Source of the DNA: Brumimicrobium sp035497735
GTDB taxonomy: Bacteria > Bacteroidota > Bacteroidia > Flavobacteriales_D > Crocinitomicaceae
NCBI GenBank assembly: GCA_035497735.1
Contig: DATJCX010000065.1
Span: forward strand, 1-64,000
DNA length: 64,000 bases
Reading direction: 5' to 3'
Part shown: in pieces, positions 17,291 through 26,591 of the stretch
Position numbering within the stretch: the first letter of the stretch is position 1
How the letters are laid out: each line of letters opens with the position of its first letter
The notes under the pieces: model-generated
Seen by the model: only the letters and a program-made list of their open reading frames with translations
What the model was told of the DNA's origin: nothing
Databases searched by the model: none
Position numbers and translations under genes: made by a program

Positions 17291-18132
17291 TGGCGAAAAA
17301 AATTTACAGTCCCGATTGGTTAGATTACGAATTGCTAGATGCTGGAGGTGAAAAAAAACTGGAAAGATGGGGAGAAATCATCACCATTCGTCCAGAACGC
17401 CAAGCCTATTTCAGAAGTGGAATGCCTTTCACGGAATGGGCAGAAATGGCACATCTAGAATTTATCGAGTCCAATGGACAAACAGGAAAGTGGAAAATTC
17501 TAAAAGAATTTTCAGAAGCTGACTGGCAAGTAAATTTCCATGACCTTTCTTTTAATTTAGAAACAACCAAATTTAAGCATGTCGGATTATTTCCCGAACA
17601 AGCGAGCAACTGGCAATTAATTTCCAAGCATTTAAATCCAGGGATGAAAATGTTGAACCTTTTTGCCTATACAGGTGCCGCTTCAATCGTAGGTAGAGCA
17701 ACTGGAGCAGAAGTTACCCATGTCGACTCTGTAAAGCAATTAATCAGTTGGGCAAAAACCAACATGGAAGCATCAGGATTAGAAAATATCCGTTGGATAC
17801 ATGACGACGCTTTAAAATTCGCACAAAAAGAAATCAACCGTGGCAATCATTATAATTTAATTGTAATGGACCCACCAGCTTGGGGAATTGGTGCCAACAA
17901 AGAAAAGTGGAAAATAGAAGATAAATTAGCTGAGCTGATTGAAAACGCATCCGAACTTCTTTCGCCAAATGGATTATTAATTCTCAATACCTATTCACCG
18001 AAAGTTAATCTTGAAGATATTCAAAAATACGCTGAAGGATTTTTTAAGGAAGTGGAAGTTGGAGAGCTATGGAAAAAGACCACCACAAAAAAGGAAATGT
18101 TTTTCGGACATCTACTAAGAGGATATAAATAA
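17290..18132 (+). CDS. Class I SAM-dependent methyltransferase, RlmI/RlmK-like
   Basis: Proteins of this group transfer a methyl group from S-adenosylmethionine to rRNA bases. The SAM-binding Rossmann core starts near 118 (KMLNLFAYTGAASIVGRATGA), with an acidic residue after strand 2 (HVDS) and the catalytic motif IV as DPPAWG near 194-199, which is characteristic of RlmI/RlmK-like enzymes. The C-terminal strand ends FGHLLRGYK. There is no PUA domain, so it is shorter (280 residues) than E. coli RlmI. It overlaps the DUF3109 gene by one base. The exact target base cannot be told. Confidence 0.85.
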   Translation: MAKKIYSPDWLDYELLDAGGEKKLERWGEIITIRPERQAYFRSGMPFTEWAEMAHLEFIESNGQTGKWKILKEFSEADWQVNFHDLSFNLETTKFKHVGLFPEQASNWQLISKHLNPGMKMLNLFAYTGAASIVGRATGAEVTHVDSVKQLISWAKTNMEASGLENIRWIHDDALKFAQKEINRGNHYNLIVMDPPAWGIGANKEKWKIEDKLAELIENASELLSPNGLLILNTYSPKVNLEDIQKYAEGFFKEVEVGELWKKTTTKKEMFFGHLLRGYK

Positions 18133-18346
18133 GAGAAGGCTTTCTGATCATAACTACAAAGAAGTAATAACAAAAATCATATTACTCCTCTCCCTTTCAT
18201 TTCATTTGAAATCCAGTAAACTTCAATAATTTTGTTGAACGATTATTCTATTTCTCCTTCTAAAAGCTATAAAAGCCTTTAAAATTTGGTTTCCCTACTT
18301 TCCATTAAATGAAGCTTTCAAATTTCCATTCGTTAAATTTTTTCCG

Positions 18347-18354
18347 TATCTTTA
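18347..18354 (+). promoter_or_regulatory. Promoter -7 element of the fused E1 gene
   Basis: TATCTTTA matches TAnnTTTG at seven of eight positions, 21 nt before the ATG at 18376. The rest of 18133-18375 holds nothing I can identify. Confidence 0.4.
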
Positions 18355-18375
18355 CGCATCAAAATAAATGAATTT

Positions 18376-20472
18376 ATGCCAAATACAGATATAGCAGTAA
18401 CGAAAGAAGAGGTGACAAAATTAGATCAGTCAACAGTGAAGAAGGCTTTTGAGCTAATGTGCACAGCAAAAACTTTAGCTGAAAAATATGAAGCTCATAA
18501 AGAAGTTACCAGCAAATATGTTCATGCTACCTCAAGAGGTCATGAAGCCATTCAACTGGCTGTTGGAATGCAATTAAAACCACAGGATTTTGTAGGTCCA
18601 TACTATAGAGATGACAGTATTTTACTTGGAATTGGAATCACTCCATACGAGTTAATGCTACATATTTTCGCCAAAAAAGACGAGCCGTTTTCTGGTGGAA
18701 GAACTTATTATTCTCACCCATCATTGAGACGTGATGATATGCCGAAAATCCCTCACCAATCTTCTGCAACAGGGATGCAAGCCATTCCGATGACAGGTGT
18801 TGCAATGGGAATTCAATACAAGGAACAACAAGGTTTAGCCGAAGATTACAATGGAGAGAATCCAATTACAGTAATGTCTATTGGAGACGCTGCTTGTACG
18901 GAAGGTGAATTCTCTGAAGCTTTACAAATGGCAGCTTTAAAACAATTGCCTATACTTTATTTGGTGCAAGATAACGAATGGGATATTTCGGCAAGTGCAG
19001 ATGAAATTAGAGCGCAAGATGTCGCTTATTATGCAAGAGGTTTTAAAGGTGTTGAAGTTTATTCAATTGACGGTTCAGACTTCGAAGAGTCCTACAAAAC
19101 AATAGAAAAAGTTTTCAAATTAATCCGTAAAGAAAGACGTCCATTCTTGATTCATGCGAAAGTTCCATTATTAGGTCACCACACTTCTGGTGTTCGTAAG
19201 GAATGGTACCGTGATGATTTAGAGGAGCATGCAACACGTGACCCATATCCAAAAATCAAAGATTTAGCTAGAAAATACGGAGTTGATGAAGCAGACTTAA
19301 TCAATTTTGAAGCAGACATTAAAAAGGAGGTAGATAAAGTCTATATCGAAGCACAAAAAGCGCCAGATCCAGAGCCATCTTCTTTAACAAATAATATTTT
19401 TGCTCCTACTCCAATTACGGAGGAAAAAGGAGAAAGAGCGCCGAAAGGTAAGCAAAAAACAGTAATGGTGGATTCTGCCTTATTTGCTGTTCGTGAAATC
19501 ATGGAGAAACATCCTGAAGCTTTACTTTATGGTCAAGACGTTGGACATCGTTTAGGTGGTGTTTTCCGTGAAGCAGCAACCTTGGCACAAAAATTCGGAA
19601 ATGAACGTGTTTTCAATACACCAATTATGGAAGCTTTTATTATTGGTAGCACCGTGGGAATGTCAGCTGTTGGACTAAAACCAATTGTTGAAGTGCAGTT
19701 CGCCGATTACATTTGGCCTGGATTGAATCAGCTTTTCACTGAGGTGAGTAGAAGTAATTATTTATCGAATGGGAAATGGCCTGTGAGCGCAGTAATTCGT
19801 GTTCCGATTGGAGCATATGGTTCGGGAGGACCTTACCACTCTTCAAGTGTTGAGTCAGTAGTGACAAACATTAGAGGAATTAAGGTAGTGTACCCTTCGA
19901 ATGGAGCTGACCTAAAAGGATTGATGAAGGCTGCTTTCTACGATCCAAATCCTGTTCTAATTCTAGAACACAAAGGGCTTTATTGGTCGAAAATTAAAGG
20001 AACTGAAGGTGCCATGACAATTGAGCCAGATGAAGACTATGTTGTTCCAATTGGAAAAGCTAGAATCGTTCAAGAGGCCGACCAAGCAATGATTGACAAT
20101 AAAGAAAGTGCAACTATCATCACGTATGGTAGAGGTGTTTATTGGGCAATCGAAGCAGCAAAGAACCATCCGGGAAAAATTGAGATTGTGGATTTAAGAT
20201 CATTAAGCCCACTTGACCATGAAATGGTTTATACATCGGTTAAAAAGCACAATAAAGTGATGCTAGTTACTGAGGAAACGATAGAATCAACATTCACATT
20301 GGGTCTAGCAGGAAAAATACAAAGAGATTGCTTTGAATATTTAGATGCACCGGTGAAAATAGTCGGTTCAGTAGATACACCGGCTATTCCATTGCACGAA
20401 GATTTAGAATTTGCTTATATTCCAAATGCGGACAAAGTAAATGCAGCTTTGATTGAATTGTTGAATTACTAG
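18376..20472 (+). CDS. Fused alpha/beta E1 component of a 2-oxoacid dehydrogenase
   Basis: The E1 component uses thiamine diphosphate to decarboxylate a 2-oxoacid and pass the acyl group to lipoyl-E2. Residues 1-345 are the alpha chain, with the ThDP motif starting GDAACTEG at 170-177 and ending near DNEWDIS. Residues 360-698 are the beta chain (LLYGQDVG, then VEVQFADY, and GSGGPYHSSS). The two chains are fused, as is common in Bacteroidota. Branched-chain 2-oxoacid dehydrogenase is the best guess from the family, which would fit with isobutyryl-CoA mutase at 33 kb, but pyruvate cannot be excluded. E2 and E3 are not adjacent. A strong terminator follows. Confidence 0.9.
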   Translation: MPNTDIAVTKEEVTKLDQSTVKKAFELMCTAKTLAEKYEAHKEVTSKYVHATSRGHEAIQLAVGMQLKPQDFVGPYYRDDSILLGIGITPYELMLHIFAKKDEPFSGGRTYYSHPSLRRDDMPKIPHQSSATGMQAIPMTGVAMGIQYKEQQGLAEDYNGENPITVMSIGDAACTEGEFSEALQMAALKQLPILYLVQDNEWDISASADEIRAQDVAYYARGFKGVEVYSIDGSDFEESYKTIEKVFKLIRKERRPFLIHAKVPLLGHHTSGVRKEWYRDDLEEHATRDPYPKIKDLARKYGVDEADLINFEADIKKEVDKVYIEAQKAPDPEPSSLTNNIFAPTPITEEKGERAPKGKQKTVMVDSALFAVREIMEKHPEALLYGQDVGHRLGGVFREAATLAQKFGNERVFNTPIMEAFIIGSTVGMSAVGLKPIVEVQFADYIWPGLNQLFTEVSRSNYLSNGKWPVSAVIRVPIGAYGSGGPYHSSSVESVVTNIRGIKVVYPSNGADLKGLMKAAFYDPNPVLILEHKGLYWSKIKGTEGAMTIEPDEDYVVPIGKARIVQEADQAMIDNKESATIITYGRGVYWAIEAAKNHPGKIEIVDLRSLSPLDHEMVYTSVKKHNKVMLVTEETIESTFTLGLAGKIQRDCFEYLDAPVKIVGSVDTPAIPLHEDLEFAYIPNADKVNAALIELLNY

Positions 20473-20495
20473 TTTGCTAAAAATATCACATGAAG

Positions 20496-20523
20496 AAAAG
20501 ACCAGTCAAAACTGGTCTTTTTT
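20496..20523 (+). terminator. Rho-independent terminator of the E1 gene
   Basis: An 11-bp perfect stem (AAAAGACCAGT / ACTGGTCTTTT, loop CAAA) runs into a T6 tract. It is nearly symmetric, so it may also stop the convergent helicase transcript. Confidence 0.9.
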
Positions 20524-20581
20524 ATTATTGGAAGATGCTTTTTTAAAAAAAATAAAACAACTTCAAATCAAAGTATTTTAA

Positions 20582-22411
20582 TTAATACATCAATTCAAAC
20601 ACACTTTTATAGGCACCTATCTCTTCTGTATAGTTTAGAAATTGTTGGTAGAAATTGTCCGTGGTTAAAGTGGTGGAATCACCAATTACAATCAATTTCT
20701 TCTTGGCACGTGTTAGCGCTACGTTCATTCTTCGATAATCAGAAAGGAAACCGATTTTCCCCTCGGGATTACTTCTCACTAAACTCAAAAAGACAACATC
20801 TGCCTCTTGCCCTTGGAAAGAATCAATCGTACTAATATGAATGTTTGGCAATAGCTCTTTTGCTAGTTCAACCTGACTTGAATAAGGCGAAATAAAGACA
20901 ACAGATTGACCTACTTCTATCCAATTTTCGTAATGCTCCACAATCATTCTTAATTCTTCTGGATTGTTGACGCTTCGACTATTTTCTTTTCGTTTTTCAT
21001 CAAAACCAGCACCAGCGGTATCGTAATAAACTAAAGATTCTGGTAGAGAAGTTGCGTTTGCTTGCAACTTTCCTTCATAAAAATAACGGGAAGAAAAACC
21101 AGCTATTTCTGGCGTCATTCTATATTGAATTCCCAATAAGTCACTCGCCAAACCATGCTGAATAGCTTTCTCAAGAATAGAAACTGACAGCTTTTGAACT
21201 TCCGGTTCATCACTGATAATTGTTGGTGGTAACTGGAAATGGTCACCACTCAAAACCAAGCGTTCACCTTTTTCGGCTACCAACCATGCTAGTGGTTCTA
21301 TACACTGACCAGCCTCATCTAGGAAAGCAACATCGAATTGTTTGTCTTTCAAAAGTGGGTCGTTTAATCCAATTGGCGTTCCTAGAATAACATCAGCCTC
21401 TTCAAAGAACTGAGTTAGATAGTAATTTGTCAGCGACTTAATTTCATCTCTAATTGCGTGAACTTCTTGAAACAACAATTTCCTTTGCGAGCGTTCATCT
21501 CGTCCGAAACTACGCTTGTATTGTCTTGCCATTTTTCGAAATTCTTCAGCACGGATTTTCAAACGTTTTATCTTCTTATTTAAACTATCCTGACTTAAAA
21601 TTCCTTCAGGCGTATGTTCCCACACTTCTTTATTTACTTTAGCTGTATTGCCTAAACGAAGTACTTTTAATTCGCTATCAATCAGTTGTTTTGCCAAATG
21701 ATCAATCGCGGCATTACTCGGTGCGGAAGCAATCACAGACTTCCCACGACTTCTCAACTCCTTGATTAAGGCAGTAATCGTTGTGGTTTTCCCTGTTCCA
21801 GGAGGTCCATGAATAATATGAATAGCTTGGTCACATAAACCGTTTTTCACCGCTTGTATTTGAAATTCATTCAAGTGTGGATGATTCCTTATTTTTTGTT
21901 CAGTTTCCTTACACTTTTCTAGCGGACGAATACCGTGTACCAATTCAAATAAATGTCTTGTCTTCTTATCTTCCTCTTTTGCAATTCGTTTTAAAACACC
22001 ATGCATCATTTTAAAGGTTTTCCCATCCGGCAACCTCTTGATTCCAATATTTTTATCATCTATCCAATCCGGAAAATCATCTGTGAAAAGCAATATTTCG
22101 GCATTCTTATCTGTAATTGAAAGAAGCTGACCATTGCAAACTTCATTTGTAGAAGCCAAAAACAAAGCAACGGGTGTTCCCTGGTTATAAAAACTAAAAT
22201 TTACTCCACCTGGAACAGAAAAATTAACTATAATAACAGGTTGATCTGAAAATCCAAAGTTTTTATTCTGAATTCTAATCGGGTGAATAATTGCCCCTTC
22301 ACTTCGCAACTCCTTCAATGAAATATCAGCTTCAAAGAATTTCTTTTCTTGCGCCTCCTCTTCCCTGCGAAGTAATTCTCGCATTTCAACGATAATTGAT
22401 TCTACATCCAT
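20582..22411 (-). CDS. SF1B helicase, Upf1/DNA2/IGHMBP2-like
   Basis: This is a superfamily 1 nucleic-acid helicase of the Upf1-like group, which unwinds DNA or RNA 5' to 3'. With the start at 22411 (MDVESIIVEM) the Walker A motif GPPGTGKT is at 202-209, motif II is DEAGQC near 363, and the C-terminal motifs include YRMTPEI, STIDSFQGQEADVV and LTRAKKKLIVIG. The N-terminal 190 residues form an OB/beta domain as in IGHMBP2. The frame can be extended to a TTG at 22432, but that codon lies inside the promoter element TATATTTG, so 22411 is preferred. The biological substrate is unknown. Confidence 0.9.
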   Translation of the reverse strand: MDVESIIVEMRELLRREEEAQEKKFFEADISLKELRSEGAIIHPIRIQNKNFGFSDQPVIIVNFSVPGGVNFSFYNQGTPVALFLASTNEVCNGQLLSITDKNAEILLFTDDFPDWIDDKNIGIKRLPDGKTFKMMHGVLKRIAKEEDKKTRHLFELVHGIRPLEKCKETEQKIRNHPHLNEFQIQAVKNGLCDQAIHIIHGPPGTGKTTTITALIKELRSRGKSVIASAPSNAAIDHLAKQLIDSELKVLRLGNTAKVNKEVWEHTPEGILSQDSLNKKIKRLKIRAEEFRKMARQYKRSFGRDERSQRKLLFQEVHAIRDEIKSLTNYYLTQFFEEADVILGTPIGLNDPLLKDKQFDVAFLDEAGQCIEPLAWLVAEKGERLVLSGDHFQLPPTIISDEPEVQKLSVSILEKAIQHGLASDLLGIQYRMTPEIAGFSSRYFYEGKLQANATSLPESLVYYDTAGAGFDEKRKENSRSVNNPEELRMIVEHYENWIEVGQSVVFISPYSSQVELAKELLPNIHISTIDSFQGQEADVVFLSLVRSNPEGKIGFLSDYRRMNVALTRAKKKLIVIGDSTTLTTDNFYQQFLNYTEEIGAYKSVFELMY

Positions 22412-22429
22412 AGTTTTCTTTCTCTTGCT

Positions 22430-22437
22430 CAAATATA
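22430..22437 (-). promoter_or_regulatory. Promoter -7 element of the helicase gene
   Basis: TATATTTG on the - strand, 18 nt before the ATG at 22411. It decides against the TTG start at 22432, which it overlaps. Confidence 0.65.
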
Positions 22438-22500
22438 AGTTTTTTCAACTTTTAAAAGTGGTAAATGCCTTAAACAATCAATTGTTTTATAATAAAAGCA

Positions 22501-22508
22501 TATATTTG
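22501..22508 (+). promoter_or_regulatory. Promoter -7 element of the FkbM-type gene
   Basis: TATATTTG, 19 nt before the ATG at 22528, diverging from the helicase promoter 64 bp away. Confidence 0.6.
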
Positions 22509-22527
22509 AAAAAAATAATTGCTAGCC

Positions 22528-23247
22528 ATGGTCTTGAAGGACATTATAAGAGAACTTTTAATCACTTTTCGCATTGATTTAACGAAAAATCTAGAGTATG
22601 ATAGATTGACTAAAGTTATCTTAAAAAATGAACTAAAGAAAAACCACAACTGTCTAGATGTTGGTTGCCATAAAGGAGAAATACTCGACCTTATGTTGCA
22701 ATACGCACCGCAAGGAAAACATTATGGTTTCGAGCCAATTCCCGTTTTATTCAGCAGTTTAAAAGAAAAATACGGTCAGGTGGCTACGATTTATCCTTAT
22801 GCCCTTTCTTCTGAAAGCGGAAGCACAAATTTCAACTATGTCAAAAATGCACCAGCATACAGTGGAATAAAAAAACGCCAGTATGATGTTAAGGAACCAG
22901 ACATTGAAGAAATCAAAGTGGAGGTAAAAACCTTAGATGAGTTGATTCCAACAAATGATCAAATACACTTTATCAAGATTGATGTAGAAGGTGGAGAGTT
23001 TGGCGTTCTAAAAGGTGCTAAAGAGTTGTTAATTCGCAACAAGCCTACCATTTTATTTGAGTGTGGAAAAGGTGCAAGTGATTATTACGGAACGAATCCA
23101 GCTACTTTGTTTGAATACATGAATGATGAAATTGGTTTCAATATCTATACTTTAAAAAACTTCATTAAGCAGCAATCAGCCCTTAGTAAAGAGCAATTTG
23201 TTGAATTATTCGACAGTAATAAGGAATATTACTTTGTAGCGAAGTAA
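22528..23247 (+). CDS. FkbM family methyltransferase
   Basis: FkbM-type enzymes are SAM-dependent O-methyltransferases that act on glycans, lipids or polyketides. The Rossmann motif I is CLDVGCHKGE, an acidic motif II follows in YGFEPIP, and the FkbM-typical HFIKIDVEGGEFGVLKGA lies at about 150-167. There is no signal peptide or glycosyltransferase neighbour, so the substrate is open. ATG 22528 is preferred to the TTG three codons upstream because of promoter spacing. The gene is monocistronic and diverges from the helicase. Confidence 0.85.
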   Translation: MVLKDIIRELLITFRIDLTKNLEYDRLTKVILKNELKKNHNCLDVGCHKGEILDLMLQYAPQGKHYGFEPIPVLFSSLKEKYGQVATIYPYALSSESGSTNFNYVKNAPAYSGIKKRQYDVKEPDIEEIKVEVKTLDELIPTNDQIHFIKIDVEGGEFGVLKGAKELLIRNKPTILFECGKGASDYYGTNPATLFEYMNDEIGFNIYTLKNFIKQQSALSKEQFVELFDSNKEYYFVAK

Positions 23248-23301
23248 TATTGTTCTCATATATTTCAATTTATTCTATAAAAGCATCACAATTTAAACAA
23301 T

Positions 23302-23332
23302 AAAAAAGCGATCTAATTTCTTAGACCGCTTT
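23302..23332 (-). terminator. Terminator of the cytochrome c peroxidase gene
   Basis: A stem of AAAGCGATCTAA with TTAGACCGCTTT (one mismatch, loop TTTC) gives U6 on the - strand. The sequence is almost the same as the terminator at 14831. Confidence 0.8.
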
Positions 23333-23362
23333 CCCTATTTGATTAAAAATATACTTTCAATA

Positions 23363-24436
23363 TTATTGTTTCCATTTATCATCAACATCAGCTGTCAATG
23401 CTTTTAAGAATGCTGTAATAGATTGAACATCCTCTTCCGAAATTTTATTCTGAATCTGAATATTCCCCATAATTCTAACTGCATCTTCTAAATTTGCAAC
23501 TGAGCCATCGTGGAAGTATGGATACGTCATCTCAACATTACGTAAACCAGGAGCTTTAAATAAGTATTTATCCGCTTCATTTCCTGTCTCATGGAATCTA
23601 CCTTCGTCAATTTTCTCACTCTTCGTGTGAACCCAGTAATCTTCATATAAACCAAATTTCTGAAGCATTGCACCTCCTAAGGCAGGACCACTGTGGCAAG
23701 TTGTACAAGTATTATCAAAGAAAGCCCTTAAGCCCTTTTTCTCCTCTGTTGTCATTGCAGTTCTGTCACCTTCCATCCATTCATCAAAACGGCTCACAGG
23801 CGCCAATTGACGTTCGAAAGCTCCAATTGCTTTTTGGATATTCGCCATAGTAATAGGTTCTTCGGCATCTGGATAAACTTCAGCGAATAACTTGCGGTAT
23901 TCTTCTACACCTCTCAAACGCTCCTCTAAGAATTTAGCAGAAGGAATGTTGTGCTCAACTGGATTTAAAATTGGTCCTCCAGCTTGCTCTTCCACATCTT
24001 TTGCTCTACCATCCCAGAATTGCATTCCATGTAAAAACGCATAGAAAGTTGTAGGTGAATTTCTATCCCCTAACTCATCTGTATCTCCTGGCGACAACGC
24101 AAGATTGTCCACCCCGTATGCATCCATTCTATGACATGAGTTACAGCTAATGTTTCCATCTTTTGACAATCTCGTGTCAAAATATAGTTTTTTACCCAAT
24201 TGAATTTCATTTTCTGGAATAACTGGTTTTTCTAATGAAATCATTGAAGTTTGAAAGAATAATTCTGCCTTTTCAAGCAATTCATTTTCTTCTTCTTCCG
24301 TTAACTCAGTAGTTGTAACTTCTTCGATTTTCCCTGTATTATCAGAACTACATCCTGAATACATAAAAGCAGCACTCGTTCCCATGAACACAAGTCCTGC
24401 CATAGATAAAAACCTGTTTTTTGATATTTTCGCCAT
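23363..24436 (-). CDS. Di-haem cytochrome c peroxidase, lipoprotein
   Basis: Bacterial cytochrome c peroxidases (MauG/CcpA type) reduce H2O2 in the periplasm with electrons from small cytochromes. Two c-type haem sites are visible: C98-N-S-C101-H102 and C244-T-T-C247-H248. The conserved FDTRLS before the first haem and MTYPYFHDGS in the C-terminal domain fit the family. The N-terminus MAKISKNRFLSMAGLVFMGT leads to a lipobox ending in SGC at residue 29. Length 357 is usual. It is monocistronic, with a promoter match at 24466 and a terminator at 23302. Confidence 0.95.
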   Translation of the reverse strand: MAKISKNRFLSMAGLVFMGTSAAFMYSGCSSDNTGKIEEVTTTELTEEEENELLEKAELFFQTSMISLEKPVIPENEIQLGKKLYFDTRLSKDGNISCNSCHRMDAYGVDNLALSPGDTDELGDRNSPTTFYAFLHGMQFWDGRAKDVEEQAGGPILNPVEHNIPSAKFLEERLRGVEEYRKLFAEVYPDAEEPITMANIQKAIGAFERQLAPVSRFDEWMEGDRTAMTTEEKKGLRAFFDNTCTTCHSGPALGGAMLQKFGLYEDYWVHTKSEKIDEGRFHETGNEADKYLFKAPGLRNVEMTYPYFHDGSVANLEDAVRIMGNIQIQNKISEEDVQSITAFLKALTADVDDKWKQ

Positions 24437-24465
24437 GACTTATTAACTTTTTTAAATATTTAATA

Positions 24466-24473
24466 CAAAAGTA
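24466..24473 (-). promoter_or_regulatory. Promoter -7 element of the peroxidase gene
   Basis: TACTTTTG on the - strand matches TAnnTTTG, 29 nt before the ATG. Confidence 0.55.
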
Positions 24474-24609
24474 CGAATAAATTGCATTACTCTGTATGAC
24501 TAATGTCACACAATTGTCATTTTTTAAATTCAAAAGTTAGAATTAAACATCACTTTCAATATTTTAACAAGAAAGCACTTAATCAGACAGAAAGGTCTTA
24601 ATTTTTAAT

Positions 24610-24617
24610 TATATTTG
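24610..24617 (+). promoter_or_regulatory. Promoter -7 element of the 24655 gene
   Basis: TATATTTG, 37 nt before the ATG at 24655, in very AT-rich sequence. Confidence 0.5.
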
Positions 24618-24654
24618 AGTATTCAATAATACTAATTTTAAAAAATATATAATT

Positions 24655-24888
24655 ATGGCAAATGAAGTATGGCTAGAAAGCTTAATCACAGCTACTCCGC
24701 AAGAAGGTAGAGAGTTAGCAATTACAATGGCAAGAAAAACGATTGGAGCAATTCAATCAGATCCAGAAATAAAAAAACAACTTCGTGAAAAATACGCAAC
24801 TGATTCAGCACAATTAATCGCTTCAGCAGAAGTTGTAGCAATTGAATTTAGAACTGTAGCCGAAGCAAATAATTACTGGAGAAAATAA
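24655..24888 (+). CDS. Small helical protein of unknown function
   Basis: This 77-residue protein is not recognised. It is predicted almost fully helical (LITATPQEGRELAITMARKT, then KKQLREKYATDSAQLIASAE), soluble and roughly neutral, without Cys or a signal peptide. Its own promoter element and a clear terminator at 24945 suggest an independently expressed gene rather than a chance frame. It may be a small DNA- or protein-binding factor, but the sequence does not say. Confidence 0.7.
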   Translation: MANEVWLESLITATPQEGRELAITMARKTIGAIQSDPEIKKQLREKYATDSAQLIASAEVVAIEFRTVAEANNYWRK

Positions 24889-24944
24889 CAGGAACAATTA
24901 GAATCACAATCACCTATTTTAAGTGCTTGTAACTTCAGGAACAG

Positions 24945-24978
24945 AAAGCTATTTCATATATTGAGGTAGCTTTTTTTT
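24945..24978 (+). terminator. Terminator of the 24655 gene
   Basis: AAAGCTATTTCA pairs with TTGAGGTAGCTTT (two G-U pairs) and runs into a T8 tract. Confidence 0.85.
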
Positions 24979-25019
24979 ATTGAATAACAATCAAGTTTTA
25001 CCAATCCATCAATATTCCT

Positions 25020-25027
25020 TACCTTTG
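25020..25027 (+). promoter_or_regulatory. Promoter -7 element of the marC gene
   Basis: TACCTTTG matches TAnnTTTG, 26 nt before the ATG at 25054. Confidence 0.55.
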
Positions 25028-25053
25028 TGGCTCTCTAATATTTAAAACAACAT

Positions 25054-25692
25054 ATGGATATAAACAGTGCTAATATACTTGGATTTGCAATCACTGTATT
25101 TACAGGTTTCTTTGCGATTATGAACCCCATTGCGAATCTTCCTATCTATGTAGGATTAGTAGACGGTGCCACACCAGCGCAAAAGAAAAAAGTAAGTAAA
25201 AAAGCGGTATTTACAGCTTTCTTTATCGTTACTGCCTTTGTAATACTTGGTAAATTGATATTCAGTTTATTTGGTCTAACAGTTCCTGCTTTTAAAATAG
25301 CTGGAGGAATTTTAATCTTTATGGCCGGTAACGACATGGTGAGATCTAAACGACACGAAGACATCAAAGGAATGAAAATATCAGAGTTCAATGAAACGGT
25401 TGCTATTTCTCCTTTGGCTACACCTTTAATGGCTGGTCCAGGAACAATTGCTACTGCAATGTCTTTCGTTTCTGATAGTAATTGGATTCACATGATGATT
25501 GTTGTTACAATGTTTGCTGCAGTATGTGCACTTCATTATATTGCTTTTAGTATGAGCGGAATTATCGTGAAAAAACTGGGTCAAAGTGTGATTGCTGTTA
25601 TCGGTAAAATCATGGGATTGATTATTGCGGTAATTGGAACAAGTATGGTGATTGATGGAATTCATTTGGCAATCCTAGCATACTCACACTAA
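25054..25692 (+). CDS. MarC/NAAT family integral membrane protein
   Basis: MarC proteins are six-helix inner-membrane proteins of uncertain transport function (sometimes called neutral amino-acid transporters). The family motif FFAIMNPIANLPIYVGL lies in the first helix region, and ISPLATPLMAGPGTIATAMS in the second half matches the conserved re-entrant-like MAGPG segment. Six hydrophobic segments are visible and the 212-residue length is typical. The urea-transporter-like gene begins 24 bp downstream on the same strand, so they may be co-transcribed. Confidence 0.92.
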   Translation: MDINSANILGFAITVFTGFFAIMNPIANLPIYVGLVDGATPAQKKKVSKKAVFTAFFIVTAFVILGKLIFSLFGLTVPAFKIAGGILIFMAGNDMVRSKRHEDIKGMKISEFNETVAISPLATPLMAGPGTIATAMSFVSDSNWIHMMIVVTMFAAVCALHYIAFSMSGIIVKKLGQSVIAVIGKIMGLIIAVIGTSMVIDGIHLAILAYSH

Positions 25693-25716
25693 AAAAGAAC
25701 TCTAATACCGCTCAAA

Positions 25717-26589
25717 GTGAACATTCAATTAGCTAAAACAAAACCCTTTCCAGTTTTTATCAATCAAGTATTAAAAGGAATTGGACAGATTTTTTTACAG
25801 GAAAATGCACTAACAGGCTTGTTGTTTCTTGCTGGTTTAGGAATTGCATCTACTAGTTATGCTTTAGTCGCATTTTTAGCAGCTAGTACCGGGACGCTTA
25901 CAGCTCATGTCTTCAAATTCCCCAAAGACGAAATAAACCAAGGCTTATATGGATTTAGTCCCGCCCTAGTTGGTATCGCCTTGTTAATATTCTATCATCA
26001 AAATTTTGTTATTTGGATCAGCATCTTTTTGGGGTCTATTGCCGCTACGTTTATTCAAAATTTGTTTATTCGAAAAAGAGTTCCTGTTTTTACACTACCA
26101 TTTGTTTTAGTTACGTGGGTTTTGCTCTATACTGGAACACTTTTAAAATGGTCTATAATGGAAACAATACCATACAGTATACATGATTACGACTTGTTCC
26201 TTTTTATGTTCAAAGGCTTTGGTCAAGTGATATTTCAGGACAATCTGTGGGTTGGAGTTATTTTCTTTTTGGCGATCTGCATCAATTCAGCTCTAACCGC
26301 TTTCCAAGCTTTTCTAGGAGCAACATTAGCGGGAATCCTAGCGTCGCTTTATGCTATTCCAACAGATTTAATAAATCAAGGCTTGTTTAGTTTCAACGCT
26401 GTACTTTGCGCGATAGTTTTTTCAGGAAAACAAATCAAAGACGGAATTTGGCCCTTGATAGCTATCCTGATTTCTTCACTATTTTCCATAGTCTTTTTTG
26501 AATTAAAAATACCGCAACTTACCTTCCCGTTTGTTGCTGCTACTATGCTAACTTTAATCATTAAGAATAAAGGGAAATTCTCCAGCTAA
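25717..26589 (+). CDS. Urea transporter (UT) family protein
   Basis: UT-family channels pass urea across the membrane. The protein shows the two-fold repeat of the family: NQGLYGFSPALVGIAL in the first half and NQGLFSFNAVLCAIVF in the second, plus the late LTFPFVAATML signature. About ten hydrophobic segments fill 290 residues. Translation must begin at the GTG at 25717, since no ATG lies nearby. It is flanked by marC and an unknown membrane-anchored protein with a 2-bp gap to the latter. No urease genes are in the window, so urea use is not shown and another small solute is possible. Confidence 0.85.
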   Translation: MNIQLAKTKPFPVFINQVLKGIGQIFLQENALTGLLFLAGLGIASTSYALVAFLAASTGTLTAHVFKFPKDEINQGLYGFSPALVGIALLIFYHQNFVIWISIFLGSIAATFIQNLFIRKRVPVFTLPFVLVTWVLLYTGTLLKWSIMETIPYSIHDYDLFLFMFKGFGQVIFQDNLWVGVIFFLAICINSALTAFQAFLGATLAGILASLYAIPTDLINQGLFSFNAVLCAIVFSGKQIKDGIWPLIAILISSLFSIVFFELKIPQLTFPFVAATMLTLIIKNKGKFSS

Positions 26590-26591
26590 AA

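Noticed and set aside
22412..22432. Longer start (TTG 22432) for the helicase
   Set aside because: The TTG lies inside an exact promoter element, so it would not be in the transcript.
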